Below, piece by piece: positions 22,722 through 34,869 of a stretch of 64,000 nt of DNA. The position numbers and the translations under genes are program-made. Position 1 is the stretch's first letter. Each line of letters opens with the position of its first letter. The notes under the pieces are model-generated. The model saw only the letters and a list, made by a program, of their open reading frames with translations. It was not told the DNA's origin and ran no database searches. The DNA comes from Choanephora cucurbitarum (Eukaryota > Mucoromycota > Mucoromycetes > Mucorales > Choanephoraceae), in contig JAIWNI010000047.1 of the NCBI GenBank assembly GCA_025331435.1, positions 1 to 64,000 on the forward strand, in the 5' to 3' direction.

Positions 22722-25700
22722 TAACATAGATACAATTTATTCCCCTGCTTTCCCCTTTTACTTTTTACGCTTCCCATAATCTTATTTATGCTTTACGACA
22801 TTGCCAATATACAACTAGTAATTTTTTAACGAAACAACTTTAGTTTACTGTTTTATAATGATTTTGTTGATAGTTCTGCGCATTTCTTTCTGACGGTTTT
22901 GTATGCCTCATATTAAGAGTTTCGATGATATAAGGATATTAGCAATAATAAAACTAATGTAAACGTTTTATCGAAACGAAATGTACGTTGACGAGTGAAT
23001 TTGTTTGTTACTTTTTCAATAGAACACATGTAACTGGTTTCAACTATTAGTTTCAGCATTATTTTGACAGCTTGGTTGAATTAATCATAAATAAATAGTA
23101 AACCTTTTGTCAACTAAACAAGGCCTTCTCGTTAGTGAAGGGATTAGCGTTGAATACTAATTGTTTGTTTTTCTGAAAAAACAATTGCTGTCAAACATTG
23201 TTGGGATGCTACTATCATGTTTAGAATGCGAAGTAGACACAAAGAGTTTGTCTTCTATCCTCCATACATTAAATGTTACCTCTATATACGTGTCAAAGAT
23301 AGATGTTTCTGGCATTGTCCTTATCCAGACCCTTCATGTTACTCAATAACACAAAAAGAAAAGCTCAACTATTAAACAAGAGGTTATTCACTTCAACTCT
23401 GTTAAATATGTCATGTTATAGCTTTATGAAAAGCAAAGAAATACATCATATGCAAATAATTCAAAGGAAAGCCATCAAGTGGTTCTGCGTAGCATTTACT
23501 TTGAAGAAGAAGCAAATTCAATAGATGTTATGGTTAAAAAGCAATACGAGTTGCAATGATGACAGAATGCTGGAGATTGATACAAATGAGGATGATTCGT
23601 TGTATGCTCTGAGGGAGATGTCAAATACCATTCTTTTTATCAATACAAATATGAGTCAATTCTGCAAGAAAGTTTTGTCAAATACACACTAAACAGAGTA
23701 TTCTATTCCAATTGGATACAAGAATACGGTAGCTTGCGTAAATGGTCAAAAAAGGGTGTCGTGTGCTTTCCAGAGTACAAAGATACCGTATGCATTCGTA
23801 CCAAGTTGTGGAACTAGGTTAGTCATTGCTCAACGCTTTTGCCGATAGACAGCTCGTCATTTAATAAATGAAAAAACAAAACCTCACCATGATAGCAAAT
23901 ATATTCATTCTAAGCTCTCCATCAACATGATTCTGATACTGTACAAAAGCTGCTTTACGATACTTCAAGTCCTTGGCTTACTTGAGGGCTTTGCAATACT
24001 TTTACTCTAGAACCTTATAAGCGCTAAATCTGCTTCTTCCAGCAAAGTATTTGCCTTTGTTTTATAAATGTGCTCGAAAGGGTAGATATAAGCTTTTCTA
24101 TGTAGCTTTTTGATTTTTGTTGAAAGCTTTTCATTAGGATAACACAGTTTTATTGGCATGCTGTTGCTGAATAGAGAATGGGTGTACCAAACTCGGGCTT
24201 AAGATACTACTGAAAGAGAACAGTTAAACAAACTCTATGAAACGGTCTATAGAGTCAAGGGGCACAAGCATTTCTTGTACAATCGTTATATACAACATAT
24301 AGTGTGTCACAAACTCTTCTTTATGGCTTTAGCGTAATGCATAAAAAGAATTGGTTCAAGTGGTTTTTTATAGGAACAAAAGGTATCATGATGATTGATA
24401 TCCTGATTAAAACAAAACGTACGAAACAAGCTTGACGTAAAGAACAAAAAGAAGAGCATGTGTAGATCGTTTTCGTATACCTAGTTATGTAAAATCGTAA
24501 TGAGGGTAGTACCGTGCAATGCTTCTGATTTCAATTAGTTTGGCTACAGAAAAACTGGCCACCATCAAATAAGTTTTTCTCTTTCAGTTCCACATGGGCA
24601 AAAATCTCGATCTTCTAAGAAACTCAAGGAAGCTTACCAAAACTTCAATAGAAACAACGCACCTATAACAAACGACCATCATGACCAACACTTCTGGTTG
24701 TAAAGATATTTAGCTATAGATACGCTGTAGCCTATTTCTCTCCTTAGTTTATGTAGCTAGACAAAATGGAGCAATCCCGATGAAGTTCAAAGGATAGTGC
24801 CAAGATGTCTAAGGTCACTAAGATTGAAGTCCTCGATGGCAGATCAATAAAGCCTCATAGAGACATGCTTTTTAAGTGTCTGCCAGCAAATCTAACACTG
24901 TATTAGTACTCTTCCTCCATGAGATACTGAACTAACTTTAAGAGAAGCGTAAAGTGCGAAGTGCACTTCTATGTAGATACGATGGGCACAAAAGAACAAT
25001 CAGATGAGTTTCGATCAATTGCCTGAATTGATTTATACATAGAGTTTATGAGACCAGAGACATCTTACTTTTTTCTCTAGACAACATAGTCATCAAATTT
25101 AAATTCTATCATGTCATTGTTAAGATTATGAATATATCATCATCGCTTTTCAAAAAAGAGAGAAAATATTCCCTTAATAGCTTCAACTCACTTTAGCTGT
25201 ATTATCGTAAATAGTTCCAAGTACAAATACAGATGCATTCTCGTTTCAGTCAACAGATATTGACACAGAAAAGAACTAGATGAGTATACTTTATCGAATT
25301 AACAGATCACCATCAACCTAGGGCTATCTGTGTAGTGCCTGAATTCTAGAAAAAGAAAAGTTGTATCTATTATCTTTCTCTCTTCTATGTTTTGCTTTCT
25401 GCTTTGACATCTATTCCAGCTTCTTTTGTTCTTAACTTTAAATTTGAGCGTGATAATGAATTTCAAGAGACAATCTTTGTCTGTTGTCTCTCTCCTATGT
25501 AGTATAATTTGAAGACTCAAGGAGCTTTAGTCCCCTGGGCAAGTCTCAGTTCTGAGTTGATTAAGCTCAGGAGCTGGACAATTGAAGAGATTCAGAAGAC
25601 ATTAATGTGTTCATAACTTTTTGTCCAAAGAATTTAATTTTGACAACGAGCAATGGTCATCAGACACAACATGCATAACAATGAAAAGGTCACATTGCGA

Positions 25701-25994
25701 TCGCCCTTTTTTCTGTTCTTTTGACAGGGACAGAAAGGAGATAAGATTGCTTCCATTAATCGAACGACAACAGAAATAGAATAGTCAAAATCTGCAGTAC
25801 TTTTTACCTCCTCTTGCTTAACCATGCATACAAGGAAAGACAAGCATTGAATATCCAGAGAGTAGGCGACTCAATTCAAGATTTTTTGTGGGCTGTTCTC
25901 AAAAACATTGGAAAAAATATTTTGCTTTTTTTTTTTTCTTTAATTCTGCAGCCATTAGCCTTTCATCAGTCTTTTTGTACATATATAGAGAAGC
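22722..25994. other. AT-rich intergenic stretch
   Basis: About 3.3 kb. A short open segment at about 23690-23818 on the plus strand (ending in TAG) has protein-like content rich in Trp, Tyr and Lys but no start, no family match and no continuation. Other frames are short. It may hold a decayed element; none can be named. Confidence 0.5.
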
Positions 25995-27172
25995 ATGTTC
26001 CGCATACAAGCTCGTACAATATTTTCGCTTAATAAGAGTATCAACATAAGCCAGCTAAAGCATACAATAAAACCTATTCAACACAAGTGGGCTCCTCTAA
26101 ACCAAAACAATTTAAATAAACTAAATATAAGTCGCACCTTACAACGCTCATTCCTCACCAGTCATCATTCTTTTTTGACACGAAAAGATCAAAAAGAGAA
26201 ACAAGTAAAGTCAAAGAGACATGTTTTAGTTTTTGTTGCGTTCCAGAAGGATAAGACTAACGCGTCAGTGCCAAACAAATTATCAGGAGCTTCGAGAAGA
26301 TATTTACACAATCCCCAATGTTTTAACTTTTGGTCGGATATTGGCAGCACCTTGTGTAGGGTATTTAATTTTACAGCATGATTATGATCAAGCATTGGGC
26401 TTGTTTGCGCTAGCAGGATTTACTGATTTGGTAATGAAAACTCATAAATCAATTGGTTTGAACGTTCTTTTAACGCCTTTATTATTTCTAAAAAAAAAAA
26501 AGCTTGATGGATATATTGCTCGAAAATATAATATGAAAACATTGTTAGGCACGATTATTGACCCTTTAGCAGACAAAGTACTGATGACAGTAATGACAGT
26601 TACATTAGCTATGGAAGGTGTTATCCCAGGTAATGAAATAAACCGAAAAAATTAATTAAATTGGTAGTGCTGTTAAACGAAAAAGAAAAACTCATCTTTT
26701 TTTTTTCTAGTACCACTGGCTACAATCATTTTAGGCAGAGATGCAGGTTTAATTCTGTCTGCCTTTTATTACCGTTACATCTCGTTGCCAGAACCGGTAT
26801 AGTGGATTCAAAGACAATAAGAAGGACATGGTGACTAAAACCTTACAAATTTAGAAAACAATTGCACGCTATTTCGACGGTTCTATTCCATCAGCTGAAG
26901 TCAAGCCCACACAAATAAGCAAGATTAACACAGCGCTTCAGATAGTTTTGATGGGCCTGTCATTGACAACAATGAGCATGGGAGTGCCCTCGGCTGAAGC
27001 AATGACAGCTTTGCAGTAAGTCCAAAAAAATAGTTTAAATTCAAGGGATTGTTCACTAAATTCTCCAAAAAACATATACGCTTTCTATAGATGGACTGTT
27101 GGAGGCACCACTGTATGGTCAGGAGCTAGCTATCTCTTCTCGAAAAATGCAGTGCGAATATTAAAGCAGTAA
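25995..27172 (+). CDS. CRD1: Cardiolipin synthase (CDP-alcohol phosphatidyltransferase), mitochondrial
   Basis: Six exons: 25995-26204, 26269-26430, 26503-26629, 26711-26796, 26855-27015, 27091-27172; 275 residues (the first acceptor could instead be at 26286, which removes six residues and keeps the frame). Transfers a phosphatidyl group from CDP-diacylglycerol to phosphatidylglycerol to make cardiolipin in the inner mitochondrial membrane. Seen: a basic, Ser/Asn-rich N-terminus without acids typical of a presequence (1-70); IYTIPNVLTFGRI before the first membrane helix; and the complete CDP-alcohol signature across the exon 2/3 join, D-G-x2-A-R-x8-G-x3-D-x3-D (DGYIARK ... GTIIDPLADK). The C-terminal half holds further hydrophobic helices, including LGRDAGLI and YRYISLPEP. 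Length matches yeast Crd1 (283). Confidence 0.94.
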
Positions 27173-27438
27173 AACCTTTCTCTAATTAAACGATTGGCGC
27201 GTGTCTGACGTTGCACTGAGAAAAAAAGAAAAGAAGAAAAAAAGGTTAATATTCAAGGAGTTAACCAAACCGGAGATTGCAAAAATCGTAAAAGACAAAT
27301 GCCACGTTCCTCCTGTTTATATCTTAGCTGTCTTTTTTTTTTCTTAACCCTTTCTTTCACTTTCCTTCTTGTTTGAGAACCTTCCTTTCCTTTCTATCTA
27401 TTTGCTTATCGCTATTTATTTTACTTGATACCTATACA

Positions 27439-30095
27439 ATGCCACATCGAAACATTCATGAGACGAGAGTTGGTAAAGACTTTATACTAAAGAAAATATA
27501 GTCCCTTGTAATGACTTATTGTGATTTACAGCATTGTGCATTCTGCCTTTTTCTTCACAAAACACCTTCGAAATTATGTCACAACACAAGCTTGCTATTG
27601 GGGCAGATGTATATACATTTGATGATATTATATATTCGGAAAGCGCCCATCATTTAACCGATGCCATTACAGCTGAATTAATGCATGGTATGCGAAGTAT
27701 AGATTGCCAAAAAAAGAAAGCGCTCATTTACCTTTTTTTTTATTTTTTATTTAGGACACAATGTCAGTCTAGTGCATCATGTAAGTTTCTTGAAACAATT
27801 TCGAAAAAAGTTTTTTTTATTAATTGGATGGTCACACAGAACACTTCTCGCAACAGATTTGATGCCCGTATCTTCCTGGATCTCGAGCAATTGTTTGAAA
27901 AAGGTTATGAAGTATCTGTCAAATTTTTAGAATATGACGATCAGCTACAGCCAAAAGACCTTATCGCTCCTGATCAACACCTGAGTAGTGCATATCGAAT
28001 TGACACTATTGATCTAGCTGAAAAGTAAAAATAAAGCATTTGTGTAATATTGACATGACTGATTCTAATTTTTTCTTTATCTAGATTCTACCTGTTTGGC
28101 CTCAAGCAACAAAAGATTGGTGCACTATCAGTTTTCTCTGTCTTAATTAAGGACACAAATTCTCAGTTTAACATAGTTGACATCTCTAACTGCTCTGACG
28201 ACATTATGGACCGCTTCTCATTATACTATACTCAGCAACACCATCACACTCCTTGGCTTCAAGAACTCGACACAAGTCAGCAAATTATTTACTTGAATTG
28301 TATACACCCCTCAGATGACATAAGTGCCCTGCATCATACACTGACATATGCCTCCACCCTTTATCAACAAAAATCCTTGTCTCCTATCGCTAAATCAGTA
28401 TCATCGCCTTCAGTATCGCGATCATCTAAAGATGAAGATCATTTGCATCGTATTATTTCACGCCTCTCAAACGAAGTCAATATGCTTCGACAGCAGCAAC
28501 AAAAAACTAGAGGCTCTGTTTTATCAAGTTCTATCTATTCTGAAGGTCCTCGTAACATTTCTATGTTTTCCTCCCTCTCAAATTCGACAAGTGCTACTAT
28601 CCTAACAGATGAAAAGATGGATCATGATGTATCTGATCTTTATCGCCAAATAGAAGAGTACGAAAATCAAGTGACTGTCACACGAGAACGCAATGCATTA
28701 GTTGAAAGCAATTTAATTGATCTAAAGCACAACAATCAACAGCTTTGTCAAATGAATCACACACAAACTTTACTGATTGAAAAATTAGAAGAAAAGCTAA
28801 ATGAAGCTGAACAGCTCCAAAAAACAACAACACAGCAACTAGAGATGCAACAAAGATTATATCAACAACATTATTTACGTGATAAACGACAAATCGAAGA
28901 CTGCCTGCAAGTGGTGCAGCAGATGATTGATAAACAAGAGCAAAAGAGCGCATACGCTTTAGAAGAACTCATTACTGTGCAGAATTACTTAAGTTCCAAG
29001 AATGCAGCCCATGACAATGGCAAGGCTATTGAAGAAGATGTACTTGATACCTATTTGCAACATCTTCCGGAAGAAGCAGACTGGCAGCAAGAGTTTGAGC
29101 TACAACAAGCAAAGACACTGACACTAGAGAGGAAATTAATCGAAGTAACAGCCGATCTTGATGTGTGTCGTCAAGCCATTAGAAACAATGACAGCTCAGG
29201 ACTTATTGGCAAGCTTGAAAACGATCTTGCTCGGTTAAGTACTACTCAAGATGTCAATATCCAAAATCAGCACATCCAACACCTTGAATCAGTCGTACAG
29301 AACCTTAATGAACAACTGTTGGATGTTACACGCCGATCCATTGAAAAAGATAAACGCCTTGCCTTTCTTAGAGAGCTTGAAGAGCAAGATCTACCCAACA
29401 AATCATCACAAAGTGCCAATACCCAAGCTGAGCAGGCTCAGCTTATGCGCTGGATTTATGAGAAAATCGATGATCCTCTAGGTCGCTCCGAAGTAATCCA
29501 AAAGTTTTCAGAAATGTGCAAAAACAACTCTCGTATGGCTACAAAGATCCAGGAATTAGAAGCTCAGATGCCAAATGATTATCAACGCTCATTGCCAAAA
29601 GCTAAAGATGAAACTGATACAATGAATTCAAAGGCCCGTAGACAAAAACTTGAGAAGAAGCTAAGCATCTCGACAGAAAGAAGCCAATTGTCTGTTCTCT
29701 CACAAGATGAATTGGATAAGGCATCTATCTCATCCTCATCCTCAGATTTACGTGCAATATCACCTATCAGTAGCTTCCCAGTGCCGCCATCACTACCACC
29801 CAGCAACCCATTACCTCCTTTACCATCTACATCTATGCAAAAGAATCAGGCCAATAAATTGTCTAGGCTTGAATCTCAGCTCAAATCATCAGAAGCTAAG
29901 GTCCAAGAGCAACAAAAACAAATTGTGGGCGATAAAGACCAATTGAACGAAACAAAAAAGAAACTAGCCGAACTATCCTTAGAGCTTGAACAGGAACGCA
30001 AATTGAAGCAAAAAGCTGAAAACGCAAGTCGAATTCTTGAAAAACGAATGGAAGATTTAATGACTAATAAAAAGAACAAATTTCGCTGCTTCTAA
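27439..30095 (+). CDS. Kinesin-like protein with a degenerate, apparently nucleotide-free motor domain
   Basis: Five exons: 27439-27472, 27532-27687, 27755-27780 (26-nt micro-exon), 27840-28024, 28085-30095; 803 residues. The N-terminal 240 residues align by eye to a kinesin motor: TRVALCILPF (for VRVAVRVRP), YTFDDIIY, AELMHGHNVSLVHH (for LLDGYNATVLAYGQ), YEVSVKFLEYDD (for VSFLEIYNE), FNIVDISNC (for LHLVDLAGS) and LNCIHPSDDISALHHTLTYAS (for ACISP...ETLNTLRYA). The P-loop GQTGSGKT is absent (VHHNTSRNR follows directly), SSRSH is replaced by GALSV and DLAGSE by DISNCSDD, so ATP binding and hydrolysis look lost and the domain is about 100 residues short. From about 265 on it is coiled coil broken by a Ser/Pro linker (about 660-715). 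Yeast Smy1 is a known kinesin relative without motor activity; orthology is not established. The stop codon overlaps that of NUC1 on the other strand. Confidence 0.82.
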
Positions 30096-31090
30096 GACAA
30101 CTTCTTTTGGGCATCATTAAACTTTCTAATTGTAAGCTTGCATTCTGCCTCACGACACAGGTCAGGTAGTTGAGTTGTATTGAGTTGGTTGAAGAATGTG
30201 AGACCTGCTCCACGTTCAACAGCATCCAAGGGAACTTTGAAGGCTGTTAATGGTGTTTGATCGGGAATGGGTTGATTAGGTAGGACAAATGCGCCAACGC
30301 TGTAGCGACCTTGATGGTGTGTAAGGATAACTTTGTAGAAATGAGTAGGAACAGCTACATTGGGTGGATTGCCGATCACTTGGTACTTGACATAAAATTT
30401 GCCATCAGCTTCTTGGTGAGGCAGATATAAGGGGCCAGTAAAGACATAGACATCAGAGAATTTGCGAGTTAATTCACGGCAGAAGTGTTCGAGATGAGCC
30501 CAGTCTAATTGAAATCTAAGTATTTATGAAAAGAGAGATGCTTGGTACTTACAGTCTCGATTGAATCCTTGACCCACTTGAGGTGCAATGTTTGTCAGAT
30601 AGAATGTTTCGTCCATAGATACTTGGCTGTTCTTAACATCAGCAGCAGGTACCATATGTCCTCTGTCAAATCCACTTCTAAAATAGTCGTTTAATCGTGC
30701 TCTGAATTTTTCAGGAATACCATCGTCTTCCTTGAAGTTGGACTTTTGTCTGTCGACATCAGGCCCACGCTTCAAGCTATCTTGTGTTAAATGCTCAGCA
30801 ACCCAGTTAGGGTTACGGTCGCGGCGATTGTAAGAGGTGACATAAGCGCTGCGATAGACTATGTCGTTGACAGGACCAGGAAAGCCAAATGGCAAGATCG
30901 TTTTGGCCTTGTCAATGTTGTTTATAGAAGGACCAGAAGATACAGGTGCTGGTGGTGGAGGTGCTTGTACAGGTGGTCTGTTCATAACAGGCACTGCAGG
31001 CTTTTTTTGAGAGAATTTCTGATATGCTGCAAAAGATACAGCACCCAAGGCTGCACCACCCAATACCAAAGTTGCTTTTTCGGCCACCAT
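30092..31090 (-). CDS. NUC1: Mitochondrial DNA/RNA non-specific endonuclease (EndoG/Nuc1)
   Basis: Two exons, 30553-31090 and 30092-30504 (48-nt GT-AG intron); 316 residues, near yeast Nuc1 (329). A reading six codons longer would start with TTG, so the ATG at 31090 is used. Metal-dependent nuclease of the beta-beta-alpha type in mitochondria, involved in mtDNA turnover, recombination and cell death. Seen: a short N-terminal hydrophobic stretch (VLGGAALGAVSFAAY) and proline-rich linker (about 35-55), ILPFGFPGP and then the active-site motif FDRGHMVPAADVK (catalytic His in DRGH), FYLTNIAPQ, and GFNRDYWAHLE across the exon join. The C-terminal domain has FTGPLYLP and the PPNVAVPTHFYKV segment. 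The stop (30092-30094) overlaps that of the kinesin-like gene. Confidence 0.95.
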
Positions 31091-34000
31091 GAATGTCTTT
31101 ACGAACAAAAAAAAAATAGAGGGGAAAAGATTTTGATGTGGAGAAGGTTTTGACTGAGTTCAATTCATCAAGTGGCTTGATTGACTCAAGAGTTTAAAGC
31201 CATCTGGCCTTTGTCTTGGAATGGATGGTCACTCATATCTAAGAGATATAAGTTAGACATTTATATATGATAAGAAATTATGCATTATTGCTACCAAAGC
31301 TTTGTAATAAGTAGAACAGAGAAAAGATGATAATGCTGTTGCTCTGTTGTGTAAACTTTACTCTCAATACTTATTGCTAGTTAGTTAATATCAAATTCAC
31401 ATAAATGAGAAATGTTTGAAGAAGCAAGAAGTAGTTTCATTGACGAAATAAAAGACACGGTGCAAAAGTTCGCGTTTTCAATGCTTTGAGTTAAAAATTT
31501 GAAGCGCACTTAACAAGAGTCTATTTTCTTAATGGCTGTGTATCTTGGCAAGAGGTTAGTTGTGCTACTAATATCATCAGACCACGAAAATTAACTTCAA
31601 TGGAAGTACTAATTGATTGATCTTTGCGGTTAGCTTCATTTTGTCTGTGATTGCAGGACAGGCAAAATAAAAGAAATAGTGTCTCGGCAAAAGATATCCC
31701 ATACGATCAAAGCAGACGGTTAACCATGTTAGGCTCAGATGATTTGTGTTGATAGTTTGTACAGCCATCCAAAATGTGTCTCTGTGAATTTTTTTCTCTT
31801 TCTTTGACCTATTTATAGCTTATTGTATTTTGCCCTGCCTTCTAATTACCCCCCATAGCCTGTTGCTGTTTGTAAACATCTGTCTAGTTTAGGTCAAGCG
31901 TTGAGTCGGTCTTCATTGAAGTTTGGTCTAAGAGGTATACATGAGGGCCATTTCAAGCCAGATAATGTTTTGGAGATTCAGGCTAGGCAGTTCATATGAA
32001 TAAACGAATATTAAGATAAAATTGGAATTTTCAAGCTAAGAACAACAATTTAGAGGCAATCAGTTAAAATGTATCATGACACCATTTTCTGTACAGAGAA
32101 TGATTGTCATCATTTACCTCCACAAGTTATTCCCTGTTCACTCCAACACATTTTGCCTTCCCTAATTAGGTTCAAGATGCGTCATTAAATAGATGAAAGA
32201 ATCTACATACGGAGTCCATACCACCGAAAAGCAACTCGTCTGTGATCTAGTGGCTCTTAGGAGAGGCGAATCATTTGTCGAAAACATCAAGAGTACTTGT
32301 TTTCTTTAAGATGTATGCTTAGAAAAACTCAAAATAGGATACTAAGCTCGTTTATTTTCAAAACATGCCATTGATAAAAAAGAACCGAATAACTGCGGAA
32401 GAAGTTGTTGATTCGTTTAGCTCACACTTTCCCCTTTCACTCCCAAAACAACTTAAGTAAAAAGAAGTTGTTTTATATACAGAACAATAGCAAACATATG
32501 TTGTATAAAAAGCAAGCAAATATTTGTATTACTACAAATATCAAAAACAGTTCAAGTGTTTCAGATGTAATTTACGCTTAATTTCACAAGATAGTCTGAT
32601 GCCCATCGCGCATTGTCAAATTGTTACTCATGCATTTATGGTAAAATATGTAGCCAAATCAAAGGCTTGACAATGTTTGAAATGATTGGACAGCGTCGCA
32701 TGAGATTTAACAGCAAGCAGATTTTCTTTGCGAAGCATCGTCATAACTGAACTGAGAGACATTCGAAAGAAAGAAGTTAGGCATTTAACCCTCTTCTTTT
32801 TCACGTACAAATGATCTTTAGTCAGATAACAAATAGCTTATAAACTGCTTAGATAGCAATGTTACTATAAGCGTTTTAGATGGTACAAAAAGCTAGTCTT
32901 AAGTCAAGATATTAGACACATTCTTGTGTTAGCTTTTAGCATTGAACAGAGTGATATGAACGTCGATTTTTTCAGCAAATATTTGGTGCTATTCAAACTG
33001 CTTCAGCGGTTTTCCTAAGCAATCTCAAATGTAGTTGAGCTCTGTGCGACTACATCTTCTATTATAGTACTGCATCGGGGGAGCCAAAATAAAATCTCTT
33101 GTGTCAGACTATTAGAAGTAGATATATTTTGCTTTCAAGAGCGAGACTTTCTTTCAAACATGTTTACTATATAAAATCCAGCCGTTTGCTATGACTAATG
33201 AAGACAATCAATGCAGCTTTTCTTTGAATATGAAGACCAAGCTGTAGTAGACAATAGAAGTTCTTTTTCTGAAAAAAGGCCCTGGGAAAATTATCATTGC
33301 AAAAGATAAATAGCTGTACTATCTTGTTTCGTACAGGTAGATAGTACGTCCTTTACTTTTGTTCCTCATTTACGCGTTGACCACAATACTGTCTGTTGAA
33401 TACAAAGAAAGCATCTTACTGTACTAAGGCTGGGTTGGCCATCATGTTTGCATTTTCATTCATCTTTTCTTTATTCTTCCAAAGGCCTATTCTTACTTTA
33501 TTCTCTCTCATGTGATGCGCTGTTGTTATATGTACAAGCATCAATCTGTTTCTCTTTTGGATGTCTCAGCTTGATGTATAATAGAAGTGTCTTTGTTCTC
33601 CAAAATATCAGCGTAACTGTTCTTGAAGATATACAGTTATTTTTCAAGATACATCCTTCTCCTTTTTTTTCACTTTTGTGGCACAAGTTATGAGTTTTGG
33701 TCTAGATAGCAATGCTCACAGTACAAGCGTTTAAGTCACTTTCAGATCAAGAGAGCGTATAAGCTATCAGCCTTATGACTGACCAATACATAATTAAAAA
33801 AAAAAAAGGCCATTTTGGTGTTCCTTAATATGTCTTCTTTCTATATCCTTATTATGCAGTTAGAGGAGTAAAAGTTTTCTCAATAACAGAAAGAGTCTTA
33901 TAAGAATTGAAGCAAAAATGCTAAATCGCATAGTTAACGCGTATATATCCTTTTGATCTCTTAATAATATAAGCAACATTTCTATCTATGCTCTTGCTAT

Positions 34001-34200
34001 CAACAGTGCTAAGTCTTTTAAAAAAAAGCGAAATTTGTACAATCAATTTTCCGCCTTTGAACCCCGTTATCTGAGCACCTATTTTAGCAGACACAGTGTC
34101 TCAAAAAGTTGATTGGTCGGATTTTTCAAGGGGGGACATCGAGCTGCGGAGAACCATTAGTTCCATAAAAAAAAGAAACGTTCGGCAATAAAAAAAAAGA
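31091..34200. other. AT-rich intergenic stretch
   Basis: About 3.1 kb with short random frames only (for example 31577-31768 and 32628-32810 minus, 33448-33693 plus). No family content, repeat array or RNA gene is seen. Confidence 0.55.
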
Positions 34201-34208
34201 TATAAAAA
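34201..34208 (+). promoter_or_regulatory. TATA box of the small gene at 34269
   Basis: TATAAAAA 61-68 nt before the proposed ATG at 34269, within an A-rich region. It supports that start although exon 1 is only 16 nt long. Confidence 0.55.
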
Positions 34209-34268
34209 GGGCCTTCATCTGCTTATTATAGCGCATTTGAATTTACAAAGAACAATCAATTAATCAGT

Positions 34269-34816
34269 ATGACACATCAAATCGGTAATTGTGAGTGGTG
34301 CATATCCCTCCCTGCTCTAGAGCTCAAAGCTAACATCAGGATTCCTTAGTGAACACATCGTTCTCTTCGTCTTACTGTCAACAGCCATTCAATTCAATGC
34401 CTCGTACTTCCAGTAAACGCAGAATGGATGAAGATGACAATGATACTGGATATCAGCAGGTAATAACAAACAAATATTCGTTAGAGATTGTTATTTATTT
34501 TTGTTTTCAGCCTTCAACATCAGCCTTTACTACAAAGCGTCATTTTGACTTGAACACACAATTCTCACCTGAAGAACCTAAACAGGAACCATTGCCTGCT
34601 ATCACCTATGCCTCTCCTGATTACAGACCTCCTCCACCTACTGAAACCCCTCTCTGGCTTCAGCCAGTGCCTAGTAATGCCAATTCACCCATGACAGAAG
34701 ATGGCTATTCTGAGGATGATAATGTCTTATTGACTCCCTCTTTACAAAAATTCCAGCAACAACAAGATGACAAGACTTACTGGGGAAACATGATGATCGA
34801 TCAATGGCAGCAATAA
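34269..34816 (+). CDS. Small Pro/Gln-rich protein, function unknown
   Basis: Three exons: 34269-34284 (16 nt), 34350-34459, 34511-34816; both introns GT-AG (65 and 51 nt); 143 residues. Exon 1 (ATG ACA CAT CAA ATC G) is supported by the TATA box 60 nt upstream and by the phase match to exon 2. If it is wrong, the first ATG in exon 2 (MPRTSSKRRMDEDD) gives a slightly shorter protein. Seen: a basic SSKRRM motif that could be a nuclear localisation signal, acidic EDDNDTG, proline-rich PDYRPPPPTETP and a Gln/Trp-rich C-terminus (FQQQQDDKTYWGNMMIDQWQQ-like). No known domain; probably disordered. A transcription-related role is a guess only. Confidence 0.6.
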
Positions 34817-34869
34817 CTTTCATCGCGCGCTCTCTATCCCTCTTTTCATCTGTATATAGTAACATCAAT

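Noticed and set aside
31091..31108. N-terminal extension of NUC1
   Set aside because: It would start at TTG; the ATG at 31090 gives a normal-length protein.
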